From Nymphaea colorata (Eukaryota; Streptophyta; Magnoliopsida; Nymphaeales; Nymphaeaceae): a DNA stretch of 64,000 nucleotides. Below, one piece after another: positions 11,721 through 26,606 of the stretch (its first letter is position 1; every line of letters begins with the position of its first letter). Below the pieces are notes generated by a model. It ran no database searches. It was given only the letters and a program-made list of their open reading frames with translations, and was not told the origin of the DNA. Both the position numbers and the translations under genes were made by a program. The stretch is taken from the NCBI RefSeq assembly GCF_008831285.2, contig NC_045148.1:19275002-19339001 (forward strand), written 5' to 3'.

Positions 11721-13259
11721 ATGCATAGCTTGGTGTTCATGTCAGTTTACTTATCTGATCGATCATTCACCTGTCAATCGGATTGGGCCCTTCATGATTG
11801 GACAAGAAGTGTTCTTACATGCCCTTCAACTGCTGGATATGTACCTTCTTGTTCTTGGTGGCGCAATTATATCCTGTGGAGTGCAAAAAAGAAAAAAAAA
11901 GCCTCTTACCCATCACACGTGGTGGGCCGTATGCATTCCACATTGCCCTTTGGCAGCCACAGGGGCACGTGTTTTTATGGAGGGGCTCCACACATCGAGC
12001 TTCCTTCTTGGCCGAGCATTTTTCATGAATGATGGTGATGCTACATTTGCTTCTAGTGTTTTAGTTCTTGAAACTGAAACAAAATAAGCTAATGATCATT
12101 TTGGCAGAGTCCTGCTGTGTGCTTGGATCGACCTCGTATTTATTTATCAAATCATGTGGCCGTCCCTTCCTACATTCAGAGAAATGCAAGTAGTTTGTTT
12201 TCAGTTCTCGAAGGCGTTATGGTGGTAACGAATGGTCTCATACTCAGATGTCCAGGGTTCTAGAGCTGGTACATAGAGATAGAGCGGCTACCGGAGGCAA
12301 GAACATCTACCCTTATTTTTTTTTTGAGACGATAGGGTATTAACCTCCTCCACCTTTCTTACGGGCGAGGAGTTATTAACCTCCAACACAGGTAGGATAT
12401 GATGCTTGCACATAAGAAGTACTCAAACCACCTATTGGTTTCGTACCTTACTATAACTGGTGGGTTCATCCATTTTACTACCCTTCTCGTAAGGAAAAAA
12501 AGAAGAAGAAAAGTTATAATCGTTTCATGCTTTAGGTAGCACATTTAACTCATCTCTCTTCTTTAATACAAGCAGGGCGGAAGGTGCTCGCTGCCCGGTA
12601 AAACCAGCTCCCCCTCTTCTCTAAGACCCAGCCTGCGTTCTTCTACCGGCCATGCATTGTCAAAACGCCTGGCATGGAAATGGGTGAAACGACGTAAAGT
12701 GCCCCCACCGAAGATGTACCCTCCCTCGATTTACAAGCCCGGGCGAGCTCAGAAATGGCATTTGAATTAGCTAAATACAGGTGGGGATGATCCCAGATCA
12801 CATTCAGAATGAACAAAAACTCCGAACCCTCGTCTTCAATCTGATCCACTTGGGTTCAACTATGGACTCAGTAGACTTGAACTTCGAGTCTCGGCTTACT
12901 GCACCCTTTATTTTTCTCCGTAGTCCTGCATCCCGTGGGACTGAACCAAGGAGCCCTGAACATAGCCAGGTTGTCCTCAAGATACCATGTTGCTATTTGC
13001 CTGTGATTCATCCGTTGGCAACCGCAAAGCCTCTAGCCAAGCCAGGTACAACTGTAATTATACATGCTGAAAAGAAGCAGCATGCACATCTCAAGGTGGC
13101 AGGCAAAACATGTTAAGATAGTGGAATCCTCACACCTCAATCTTGAATACCTCAAAAAAATGAAATAGAGTGCTGGAACGTACGGACATTGGAATCTGAA
13201 TAATTCTGAATTTTGAGCCCCGAAGGACAAACCAGCCACGAAAAGAGAGGAACGGACTT
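11721..13259. other. Intergenic DNA and 3' flank of MIP2
   Basis: No gene recognised. The last part, up to 13259, is the 3' side of the minus-strand MIP2 gene and probably holds its 3' UTR. Open frames near 12640-13260 show no recognisable family. Confidence 0.45.
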
Positions 13260-16200
13260 TCATTTCATATCAGTTGACAGTGCCAACAACGCAGACTCGA
13301 GAGAATTTGACAGCTTATCTCTTAACTTTGTATAGGAGTTCACAACAGAAGGCTTGTTCTCTTCAAACCTAAGCACTTCTTGGTTGCTTTCTAACTGACC
13401 TACCAAGAACTTTCTAAGACTTGCCTCTGCAACATTGATAAGACTTAAGGAAGAATGTGCAAGCATAAACTTCGAAACCAAAACTCCCGCAAGAAGATAC
13501 TGATTTGCCTTTACAAGTTCTGCGATGAAATGCGGGAAGATAATCCTACTAAAAATATAGCATCTTTCTTTTATTTCTCCATTCCCACCTGCATGCTTAA
13601 GAATGTTCAGTTGATCCTCTAGATAACCACGTAAAAAATATCCAGCCAAGTAGCAGAGGTAAGAAGTCACGTTTCTGTACTGAGCATCAGACACCACAGC
13701 AGACATGATTCCTGCTGATAGAATGAGGGCCAAAAGTTCAGAATCCCCACTTGATGCTTCTCGGCTGCCTCCTTCCTTCAACTTAGCATCAACAATTGCT
13801 AAACACTCGAACCATAGTGTTTGGTAGGGAAGGAGGAGTACAAATTTCAGAGCCACAAAGCAATCAATACTGATTAGCAGTAGGCTCAAGCTTCTGGCTT
13901 CATCTTCATCCAGCAATGTGACTTTTGGATTGACCAGTGACTGATCGATACATTTCACCATCTCTGAAAATTGTGAAAGCCCTACCAGCTTTAGGAGCAG
14001 AATCCTCCAACAGGCATGGAGGGGGTGAACAGAGAAGGCATGGTCACACTTTTCTTCCTGCACCACTAAATCGTCTTGAAATGTTTCCCAACCATCATCC
14101 CACTCATCATTGTTCCAGTTGTGTCCTGTTCCATGCACATCATCATCTTTCCCGTCCTGTTCTTCAGTACGAAGCTGACCATCAAAAGAGAAAAGCCCTT
14201 CCCATTCTTTAAGAAGGCATTGAAGGGTATGCATGTGTGTCCCTGAGACGGCACTAGTAGCCAAGTAAGAAAAACAAGATACTGCAGACTGTATTGAATT
14301 GAGATCGTTTGGTGTAATTTCTATACCAGGCCAAGCAGCTGAAACCATCTCATTTGATTTGAGAGCAACCAAAGTATTTGTAAATTTCCTACACATCCCA
14401 TGCTTATCTTCTCCATCATGCCCAACCGACTCACTAATCGCTGGAGATAAAGACTCTGCCCATCCTTCCCAAGGTAGAACAGTTGAGATCTCAGCAGTAT
14501 GAGAGCCCTCCTTTTTCCCAGTGATGGATTGTAGAAGCTCCAACGCATACACCCGATACATGTTAGCCACTTGCACATTCTCAGAAAATGCATAAAGAAC
14601 ATCCCTTACCGCATATCTCACCTTCTTTATATTTCCCGAACAGTCCACCTGCTTGCTAAGTGAAGACATCAAAACTTGCAACTTTTGACTAACATCTGGA
14701 GAACTACTCATATTCGAAAGAAGAGACTCAGTCAGATTCACATAAAAGCAACATAGTTCACTGTCAGCATCATCTGCATTGCCTCCTGTATTGGTAGTCA
14801 TCAGACTCTCGGTTGTAACTTCAATATATAAATCAGCAACAGCCCCAAAACCACAACCAGCAAAGACCATCGTTTTGCAGAAATCCAAAACATGAGTCTC
14901 ATAAGCATCCAGCAGCCCATCTTCAACGTATAGAAAAATGGTTTCCCAGCCTTCCTTGGTTGATATTTTATTCTCAATCACCATGGCTAACAAAAATGTC
15001 AGGTATCTTGACAGACAGTCCCATTTAGAAAGAACAGGGCCCTTTTGAGGTTTCTCATGGAACATAATTTTGTGGATATCATTGGCCAATTTTATCCATA
15101 GATTTAAAAGCAAGACAAGACATTCTTGCCACGATGAATCATCTGTTGAAATAGGGGGACGCGAACAGGGCAGACTTAACATGTAGTACCTCCTAAACAT
15201 GTCCAATGCATCCTTCTCCAGAATATCTTCAAAATATCTGCTACATCTTTCATAATTCTTCTCAAGTTCAAAAATTAGAACTCTAAAATCATCAGAGCTA
15301 ACTCCATCCTTCACTTCCATTCCATTTTCTAGATCATTCAACAAACACAAAATAAGATGCTTATACACATCCTGCCTTGACAAGAATCCTGGTTCATCAA
15401 AATTGCAAACCAGCACATCAACCATCTGTGCCAAAGCTTCCACAGTAGATTCATCAATGTGACTACAAACTTCATTATGCAACTGCCCAACATTCAAACC
15501 ATCCAATCCAGCAATATTTTTGAAGTTAAGGTCATTGATGAAGGACACTCTCTTGCATTGTTCCTTTAAAGCATTGTAGAATTCACAAAAGTTTGAAACA
15601 TGTAAGTTTCCACCATGAATTCCAAGAGATGGTGAGTCCACTTCTCCTAACTGCGAGTAGCAATCAGATAGAATACCGTACAAGTAGGAAAGCCGTTGTT
15701 TCTTATGGCCATCAATCTCAGAATAAACATTTGAAGAAATCATGTGGACAACTTTTGATGGACATGCTAACAAATCTTTCTTGTAAGGTGAAATCTCAGC
15801 CTCAATGTCGTCCTCCGTCCATATTTCAGATACAAGGGAAGAGCTCAGATAATGGAGAAGCACCTGCAGCAAATGCACTTAAAAAAATGAAGCACAGTGG
15901 GACTCATGCTTTCCGTGTACATAAAGACACTCACATGGGTTCATGCATGTATGTGCAGATGCAGACAGATGCAGACAGAAGGACAAGTATACCTGATGCT
16001 TTGTAAAATGAAGTAATTTTTACTATTTTAGGGAATCTTTTACCATGGTGTTATAGGCGTCCCATTGCAACAGATCACATTCCATTAAGGTGGTTTCACT
16101 TCTGAAACACCTCATTAGTGCCAAGGAAGTTTAAAATTTCCTTCAAGCTCACCATGTTCCTATCATTTCACGCTGATTTCAGCAAGTCCCAGAAAGAATG

Positions 16201-16753
16201 AGGGAAGAAACTTTGAGCTGGCAAGTATTAACCAAGAATTTTTCATCTTCTGACCTTTTTCTTATGGAATTTTTGAATCATATCACGGGATATGTGAGTT
16301 TCTCCTCTTTCCTTCATGTCAACAATTTGTGATGAGGCCTAGAGCAGGGTGACTTCCTCCCCACTTGGATGAACAAACATGGCTATACTTTCTTATGATT
16401 ACAGAATACTTAATTCATGGAAATAATTCCTTCATTAAAAAAATGACAGGAAACCACACACCTATCCACCAGATCTTGTCTGGACGCTTGCACTGTTTAA
16501 TGATGGTTCAAAAAAATCCTAAAGATGCGAATCACAATTGTTCTTTTAGTGCATGGATAAACCATTGAGATCTGACCTCACTGTGGATGACCCTCCAATA
16601 CATTCTCCCATTTAATCTGACTAACAAACACTTACTAACAAGCTTTGAAGTAAACACCGAAGTATAATTGGGTCACAGCAGTCAGAGTCAATTGTTAATT
16701 GTTAATTTCTGAACCCATGTTTTTTGCCACCTGCACAATAAATGGAGAGAGCA

Positions 16754-16788
<35 letters not shown>

Positions 16789-19700
16789 GTACCTCAAACT
16801 GACTTATTCCATAAGCATCTGCAAGTTTTAAAGCATTTTGTAAGATGTGCCTCTTTTCATGCCTAACAGAATCGATGAAAGCAAATACAGTATCCCGCAC
16901 ATAGCCTTTGTCACCAGATAGAAAACGTGCAGTTTCAATTCCTGGTATTATTTCCTCAAGGGCTCTTGCTTGATCTGCCAAGTTTTTCTGCTCTTCCAAT
17001 TTGGATTTCCATTCTCTCCAAAAGGCAGATTGAACACTATCAGCGTCTTCTATGACACCTAACAGCATACAGAAGAACTATTTTAGTTTATCAAGACATT
17101 CATGTGGACAAGAGCAAAATATTAGACTGCTCAGAGTTAAATGTTTAATCATAAAGGTCACTAACAAATTTCAGCAATCAAGTAGTGTCAATATATGCCT
17201 TCTGATAATAAAGATCTATTTTACTTTCAGCTTCCTATGACAGTCAACTTGATGAACCACATTAAAGAAGTATGAAAATACTATATTTATTCCAAATTTT
17301 CCATGTCCATCATGCATCAGAGAACCAGTGTTAGTCTGGACTATTGGCAGGATTTAATTCTGGGCTGCAAAGTAAGTAAAATATAATAAGAGATTACATG
17401 AGATGCAAAATCACTATATCTCTGACTACCTGAACCAGGTGATGCACGTGCACCTTGAAAAGTCTGCAAGAGAAGGTTCCTTCTTTCACTAGGGCTCCTG
17501 CATTGAGAATTGTGCAACAAGCCATAGCGCATTCCAAGGTCTGTGATACCAGATATTTCTTTATACTCTTTTCTATCACGCATTTGCTCCTCAATGATTT
17601 CCACACCGCGAAAAGCATCCCCAAGGTTCAACAAGTATAAGCATCCATTTCTGTCTGTCTCTTCATCAGAAGATGCTTTTATTATTGATTTTGCAAGAGA
17701 AGCAACCAGATCATCTCTAGGAGCAATATTATTGTTCACCAACCAGGAGATGATCACTTTTGCAGCTTGGAAAGTAACACTCTTATAGGGTTCTGCAGAA
17801 GAGTTTAGTAGAGGATGCTCCTTCTTAGCAAATGTTGTACTGCTGCTGATGAAGTCAAGTAACCATGGGAGCTGTAAAGCTGCAAAAGAACAAAATTTTC
17901 CATTTTCTTTAAGTAGATAATCCCAGCTAGCATTGCCATTTTCATGAACCTCTTTCCCAACATTACTAAGTAAACTTTTCAAGTCCCCATGAAGTTGTTC
18001 AAGACATTCTTTCTCAGAGAAAGAGCTGTTTAGTGCCATATTGATGGAGTAACCTTTAGCGTCCATTATATCTTGCATACTGCAGCTAGAAAGTGAGACT
18101 TGGGAGGAACCAGAAATGGATGCATTTGGAGGTCGGGTGCCAGTCTGCTGTACCAAGTTTTCACATTGACTCTGCAAATTCAAATCTTTCCAAGCTTGAA
18201 GTAACTCAAGGACTGATTCCTCATCACAATGGCTTAAAGCGAAACTTATTAACTCCTTTCGGGAACTTACATCCATCTTGTCAAGAGTGGGTCCTCTTCC
18301 AATTGCTGCACATAAATCCCAAATCGAACCATGTCCTTTTCTTGCCAAAACAAGACAAAGGTCGAAGGCCAGCTCAAGATCACCTGTAACAGCAGCTTCC
18401 CTTGCCACACTTTCCTCTACAGTAGCTATATCATCTGGAGAGTTAAGACCAAGAAGCTTTGCAACCTCCAGAATTTCATCTACATTAAGATATGCTGTAG
18501 ATTGACTTCTGAGTACCATATTAATTATTTCCATAGGGCTTCTTATCTGCCTATACTGCACAGGCAGCACAGTCACGCCAAGATTTGGAAGTTTAACAGT
18601 AAGTGCATCAATCAGGTCTATTTCTGCTCTAACGGTTTTGCTGTTTGGAAAGAGATTTAAGCATTCCTTGGCCTTCCAGATCTGCAATGAAAGAATGTAA
18701 TCTTTTGATGAGGTGGGGCATGACTCAAACAGCAACACTTCAAAAACCAGAAAAATAGAAAATTTGAAATAATATTCAAGTACATAAATTCTAGAAACTA
18801 GAAAGTGCAGCTTTTTGAGAGGATACAAGGAGCATAATATTTAAATTAAGAACTTTCATGTGATCTGCTGCGGATAGAACCTGCATATGAAATTAATGCA
18901 AAAAATACTGCCGTCCAAGTGTTGAGGGAATCTAGTGGATGCTACCATATATAACTAAGATCTATTTGGATCTCCTACCCAACTGCCTGTTCCATCCCCT
19001 TAATACTACTATTTTCTGACATACATCTCTGAATTTGTTAGAGATCTTTTCTAAAATCAATAACTTTTAGGTTTTTTGCTGTTGAAATTTACAGCCATGC
19101 ACGGTCGTCATTACAGCTTAAATATTGAATGGGATGGCCAGGCGTTTGGTGCAGAGCCCTAAATTTAATTAAAAATCTTTAAGAATTACTCATTTCCAAT
19201 TTCAATTTATCTTTGGCTTGGTTACCCACAAATATACATTTGTGGCTCTGAACAATTAAATGACATATTTAATTCCTCAAAAAAAAAAAAAGTAAAGATG
19301 ACATGGCAGATTCATGCAGTCGCTGTTATCACCACGAAAACTCCAGTAACTTTAGGAGCTAACAAAACAGTTATAACCAGTTTTATAAACTAAATAACTA
19401 CGATAGTGACAAATAATGCACAAAATGACGACAGTTTTTGCAATAAACTTGTTGGTACACCTACTTGAGGATAACTGTTAAGTTTGTACATATGGATCGG
19501 GTCACCCAGACCCGACCCATTTGATCCACATGCCCAACACATCATGGGCGGTGGCATACTTGTAAATCTTATTGTTATTTTGTGTATTTTATGATGTACC
19601 TAAATCGTGATTAATATATAATGATAACAAGAGGCAGACGTCATTTGTTTCTGCTCTCTTTCATCTCTCTCTTGCTTGGACGTGCAGCCCACTTCTCTCT

Positions 19701-21554
19701 TCCTCCTCTTGCATCTAAGTTCATTCGGTGGTTTCGTATTAGATATCAAAATTTTACATGGTATCAGAGCCAGGTTTTGCCATTGAGAATGTTCGGTAAG
19801 AATCTCTAATTTCTGCCCTAATCTTTGTTTCTTTCTGCCCTAATCCTCAAATCTCCATTTTCTGCCCTAATCCCCAAATTTCTGCCCTAACCCTAATCCC
19901 CAAATTTCTGCCCTAATCTTCCCTCATCCTATCGTTTACCTTAATCTGCCCTAACCCTACCATCTGCCCTAATCCTATTGTCTGCCCTACCGTCAGCCAC
20001 CTAACCCTAATCTCAAAATTTCAAATTTTCTCCTATTTTCTGATTATTGCATTTATGGATCCCCACCGCAATTCCAGCATCTTGTCGTCCAATTTCCTCT
20101 CCCAACTTATCTCACAAAAGCTAAATCATACCAATTATTTGACATGGAAACGTCAAATAGTCTCGTTCATCAAGAGTCACCGTCTCTATGGACATCTTGA
20201 TAGAAATCTAGCACCAATATCTGTAACCAGAAAACAGCACTCATGCAGGAAGATAGAGATAGAGAGAGAGAGAGAGAGGGAGAGAGAGAATGAAAACAAG
20301 AAGAAACTGAGGAGAAGAAGCCGTAGCCAAAATGGTTTGCACGGCCTCTATTTATAATCCCATTTCCAGAATTCTAAGAGTCTCCAATCGTAGAATCCTA
20401 GGAGATTTCACAAGCTCCAAGGACATTAATTACATCATAGAAACCTAAGAGACTTCACATATTACAAGGATATTAACTACAACATAGAATCCTAAGAGAC
20501 TTCCCATATAACAAGGATATTAACTACAACATAGAATCCTAGGAGACTCTTCACATGTTACAAGGACATTAAATATCTTAACACATTCTACAAGGAGGTG
20601 GAATCCTAAGAGACTCCTCTTCAACGTGCTGGTGAAGGATTTATATTTTAACACATCTCAATGGCACCACACCTGCGCCACCTGAATGGATTATGTGAGA
20701 GGTGAAGAATGTTGCAGGGCAAGTTCAAGAGACTATTGCAGAAATCAATCCTAAATATGAGATGTGGATGGCTCATGATCAATCTCTCGTTGCTTATATC
20801 ACCTCCACACTATCAGAGGAAGTTTTGGCGGGTGTTGATGATGATCTTTCAGCACTTGAGTTGTGGAATGTACTTGCTACCACATATTCTCAAATATCAG
20901 AAGCGAGATTTCTACAACTCAAGAGGCAATTTCAGGATATCAAGCGAGGTACACGTTCAGTCTTGGAATATATACATGAGATAAAAAATGTTAGCGATCG
21001 GCTTGCCATCATAGGGCATCCAGTCAGTGACAAGGACAAGGTACAACAGGCTTTGAGTGGATTGGGGCCAGATTTTGATGTTTTCTGCACTGCTTTAGAG
21101 GTATTGCCCGTTCTTCCCTCTTTTGAAGACTTGAAAGCAAAGTTGATTCAACATGAAGCAAGTCGTGTACAACGACATGAATTAGTTTATTCTGGCGGTC
21201 ACAATGTATTGGTCACTGGGACCCATGCTATACAAGGAAGTCGTCCAAGGGTTTGGAACTCACAGACAGGGATGAGGAGAGGTATCCTTCCAACACCTAA
21301 CACAAATGCACAGACAAATGTACCCCGAAGGATACCTACTTGTTTTTATTGCAATAAGAGAGGTCATGTGAAGTCAGAATGTTGCCATAACCCATAGAAC
21401 AAGGGAAAACAGGTCCGGCGGGACAATAAGGCAGCAGAGTCATCTGTTTCGAACATGACTGCGGCATCGAACATTTCCCCTGATGTGCAACAGATTCTAA
21501 TGACTGATAGAAATGTAACACCAATATCTGTAACCCGAAAACAGCACTCACGCA

Positions 21555-21614
<60 letters not shown>

Positions 21615-24600
21615 ACAAGAAGAAACTGAGGAGAAGAAGCCGTAGCCAAAATGGTTTGCACGGCCTCTATTTATAATCTCATTTTCAGAATTCTAAGAGT
21701 CTCCAATCGTAGAATCCTAGGAGATTTCACAAGCTCCAAGGACATTAATTACATCATAGAAACCTAAGAGACTTCACATATTACAAGGATATTAACTACA
21801 ACATAGAATCCTAGGAGACTTCCCATATAACAAGGATATTAACTATAACATAGAATCCTAGGAGACTCTTCACATGTTACAAGGACATTAAATATTTTAA
21901 CACATTCTACAAGGAGGTGGAATCCTAAGAGACTCCTCTTCAACGTGCTGGTGAAGGATTTATATTTTAACACCCTCCCTCAAGTTGTGCATGGTTTTGC
22001 ACCATGTACAACTTGCCTTTTAGAAACCAGAATCGTTCCTTTGTTAATCCTTTTGTAAATAAGTCTGCAACTTGTTCATCTGTACGAACATAAATAGGCT
22101 GAATTTCCTTGTCTTCCACCTTTTGTCTAACAAAGTGTTGATCAATCTCAATGTGCTTTGTTCGACCATGTTGTACGGGATTAAAGGCAATGTTAATAGC
22201 GCTTTGATTATCGCACATTAACATTGATGTTTTAATCTTTTCTCCAATGTCTTCTAGCAAATGTCTAACCCATGTAACTTCAGCAGTACCTGCAGGTACT
22301 GCAGCCATGCATCTGTATTCAGCTTCAGTGCTGGATCTTGCTACTGCCTTTTGCTTTCGACAACTCCAAGACACAAGATTACGTCCAATGAAAATACAAA
22401 AACCAGAAATGGACTTTCTTTGATCGGGATCTCCAGCCCAATCTGCATCTGTGAATGTCATAAGTTGATGTCCAGTAGTTATATTTTCACTCTTACCATA
22501 AACTAAGCCATCTCCTGCTGTCCCTTTAAGATATCTTAATATTCTTTTGACAGCATCCATGTGAGTATCTCTAGGTGCATGCATAAATTGGGATACTTGA
22601 TTCACAGCATATATAATATCTGGTCTAGTAAATGTAAGATATTGAAGTGCCCCAACAATACTTCGATATTGCGTAGGATCTTCATATAACTCCCCATCTT
22701 GAGCACTTAGTCTTTGATTTAGAACACTAGGAGTTCCAACAGGCTTACAATCAGACATACCTGACTTTTTCAACAAATCCAACGTGTATTTCTGTTGTGT
22801 CAATGTGAGGCGATTATTGTGCCTATCAATCTCCACTCCAAGAAAGAATCGTAAATCACCAAGCTCTTTCATTTTGAAGTTTTGCATCATCAAAACTTTA
22901 GCTTCTTCTATGTGTTTTTCTGAATTGCCTGTGATAACAATATCATCAACATATATAAGAAGTAAAGTAAATATGTTTTCCTTTCGATAAATGAAAAGAG
23001 AGTGATCTAGAGGACATCTCCGAAAACCACATTCTTGAATCTTGCAAGAGAAACTGTCAAACCACGAACGTGAGGCCTGTTTAAGTCCATAAATAGATTT
23101 TCTTAGTTTGCAAACCCATGCATGAGAGTCTCCTTTCGTGTATCCTGGAGGTTGTTCCATATATACTTCCTCCCTTAAATCACCATGAAGAAAAGCATTC
23201 TTCACGTCCATTTGATGTAGTCTCCATCCATATTCAACTGCCAATGATATAATCACGCGAATTGTTCCCATTTTGATCACAGGGCTGAATGTCTCATCAT
23301 AATCTTCTCCATATTGTTGTGTAAACCCTTTTGCTACTAACCTTGCTTTGTGTCTTTCTATGCTACCGTCAGGTTTGTATTTAATTTTGTATACCCATTT
23401 GGAGCCCACTACGTTCTTTTCGTGTGGCCTCGGAACGATCTCCCATGTTCCACATTCATGCAAGGCATCCATTTCTTCTTTCATAGCTTTTCTCCAATGA
23501 TGTGATTTTGATGCTTGATCAAATGAAGTAGGTTCTTCCTCCTTGCCAACTTTTGCCATGAATAACTGAAAATCAAGTGATAAAGAATCATAGCTAACCC
23601 ACCTGTGAATGGGATGACGAATGCGTTGGGATCTTCTAAGGTGGGGCATGTTGTCTTCTTCACTGTGAGCATCTCTGTCCCTTAGTCGTCGACTGTAGAT
23701 AAGACCCGAATATCGATGTGCATCGTTGCTCTGTTCACTATTGTTTTCGTGATGACTTGATGACTGTGTTGGATCTTCTTGATTTTCACTTTGAGCCATA
23801 TCCGACGGTTGTATTGCTCTCTCTGAATCTTCACTTTGAGGCACATCATTTTCTATAACAGGATCTGCATTGAATAACTGTGTACTGGTCCAGGGATCAT
23901 AAGATTCAATGGTCATAGGCATTTCATTTGTATTATCAAAACTATGTTCATCAAAAATGACATTTCTTGAAGTTTTGATACGTTTAGTTGTTGGATCATA
24001 GCATCGAAAACCTTTATATTCATCAGCATATCCAACGAATCTACATTGAATAGCTTTGTCTTGAAACTTGTTCCTCAAGGCAGCATCAACGTGAACATAG
24101 CATACACAACCAAAAACCTTCAAGTTCTTGTAATCAGGTTGTTTGCCTAAGAGTGTAAAATATGGCGATTTAGACATCAAGAGTGTCATAGGCAAACAAT
24201 TTATTATGTATACAGCAGTATGGAAGGCTTCAGTCCACAAGGAAATGGGCACATTAGTATCATGCATCATGCTCATGGCGCTTTCAACTATATGTCGATG
24301 TTTCCGCTCAACTACACCATTTTGTTGTGGTGTGTAAGGGCAGGAAATTTGTCTAGTTATCCCTTTTTCACGTAGAAATTCAATAAAATCAAGCGAAGAA
24401 TATTCTCCCCCTCCATCACATTGAAAATGCACCACATTGGATGAAAATTTAGTTTGAATCATGGCATAGAAGTTTCGAAATATGTGAGGTACTTCTGATT
24501 TGTGTTTCATGAAGTAAATCCAGGTGAAACGTGAGTAAGAGTCAATGAATAAGACATAATATCTTGACCCAGACATGGAATCAATAGGGGCTGGCCCCCA

Positions 24601-26562
24601 TACATCAGAAAAAATAGTTTCAAAAGGTTTGGAAGCCCTTTGATTTATATTATGGAAAGGTAAAACATGACTCTTACAAAGTCCACAACTTGAACATTTT
24701 TTGACACTTGAAGTAAGAGGTAAACTTGATCTTGGAATGAGACTATCTGTGACAAGTTTTTCAATGAAATGTCGACCACAGTGTCCTAGCCGACTATGCC
24801 ACAAATCAGACTCCAAAAATTGGTTAGGGCCCCTTACTTTTGATTGAAAATGGCAAGAACTTGGCACTGATGATGCATTATGAGAAAGAGAAAATGTCTT
24901 CAATCCTATATCAAAAGTGGATGAATCCTTGGGTAGACATTCCTTGAGGACGTACATATTCCCTTGACGCTCCCCTCTAGCGAACATTTTCTTCGTTTGG
25001 AGGTCCTTGACATAGACAGAAGAAGGTGTGAATTCAACAGAAGAGCTTGTATCATCAATGAGTTTAGAAATGGATATGATGTTCTTTTTGATATTGGGAG
25101 CAAGAACAACATTAGACAGTGATAGAGACGAGGATGACAATGGAATATGTGCATTTCCAATATGTGTAATAGGATGAGATTTTCCATCACCTGTTATAAT
25201 GCAACTTCTACCGTAATGAGGGGATAAGTTAGTCAATTTACCTGCATTTCCTGTCACATGGGTAGCTGCACCTGAATCCAAGAACCATTCTCCCTGCTCA
25301 TTTTGCTTTATAGTCATCTTTGAGAATGCGGCCATCAATAGCTGTTGCATATCTTCAGCGGTGGATTTAGAACTTTGTCCTCCTTGTTTATAATCATGTC
25401 TTACCCCTTTGTTTTTATTTTGAGGATTAAACCAACATTGTGCCTTCATGTGTCCTTTCTTGTTGCACTGAAAACAAATTGGTATTTTTCTTGAAGTATC
25501 CAAAGGAGACATACCTTGGTTATGTGGTGTTGGTAGAATGCCACGACCACCATGGTTGGAGTTCCCATGACTCTTACCAAACTTTACATTCATAGCCAAC
25601 ACATTTTGGGAGTTCCCTTGATCAGTCCTTTCAATGACTCTTTTCATATTCATTTCATGTTGGAGAAGTTTACCTTGTAGTTCGTTGAAGGAAGGCAGAA
25701 CAGGAAGGACCTCAAGAGCTGTAATAAAAGCATGATAATCATGCCCAAGTCCATTCAAGGTTTGCTGCACCTTTTCCTTATCAGAAATGTTATTCCCTGA
25801 GGCAGCAAGTTGGTCTGCGACGGCCTTAATACGCCCCAAATAATCCATGATAGACGTTGAACCTTTGCTCAAATTCTGAAATTCTTTCTTTAAGTACATA
25901 ATTCGAGCTTCTGATATTTGGGAAAAGGTATCAGCAAGGGTTTCCCATAATTCTTCTGCAGTACAATCATCAGAAACTGAAAGTAACACTTGTTGAGATA
26001 AAGTGGACAAAATATACGCAACCAGACTTTGATCACGTCTCATCCACATAGCATGTTCAGGATTGTTGTCTTCATGAACATCAATAACTTCTCCTGCCTC
26101 ATTTTTTATTTCCTGTAAGACGGATATTGGTGGAGCCTTTGTTGAACCATCGAGATGTCCAAAGAGGCCTTGACTTCTTATGAAAGGCATGATTTGCCTT
26201 TTCCAGATCAGATAATTCTCATGGTTGAGTTTTTCGGTAATAAGGTGAGGAAGAAAACTTGAGGACATGCCAGAATGCGAAAGGTTTTCCATGACAGCAG
26301 AAAGGAATGGTATATAGGTAGAAGATGAGAGGGAAAGAAGACACGATATAACAAGATGTGTCCTTGGTAAGCAAGAAGAAAAAGGAACAAGAATTGCGCA
26401 AGAGAAAAGTAAATTCAGGATAGAGACAAGATGAGAAAAGAGTTCTAACCAGATCAGACCTGTTTGGGCATTTCGTTTGGTAGAGATAACGTAACCTGGC
26501 GCTCTGATACCATGATAGAAATGTAACACCAATATCTGTAACCCGAAAACAGCACTCACGCA

Positions 26563-26606
<44 letters not shown>

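Noticed and set aside
16795-17068. Frame near 16793-17058 as a separate small gene
   Set aside because: It is exon 10 of MIP2; splice sites and phases on both sides fit.
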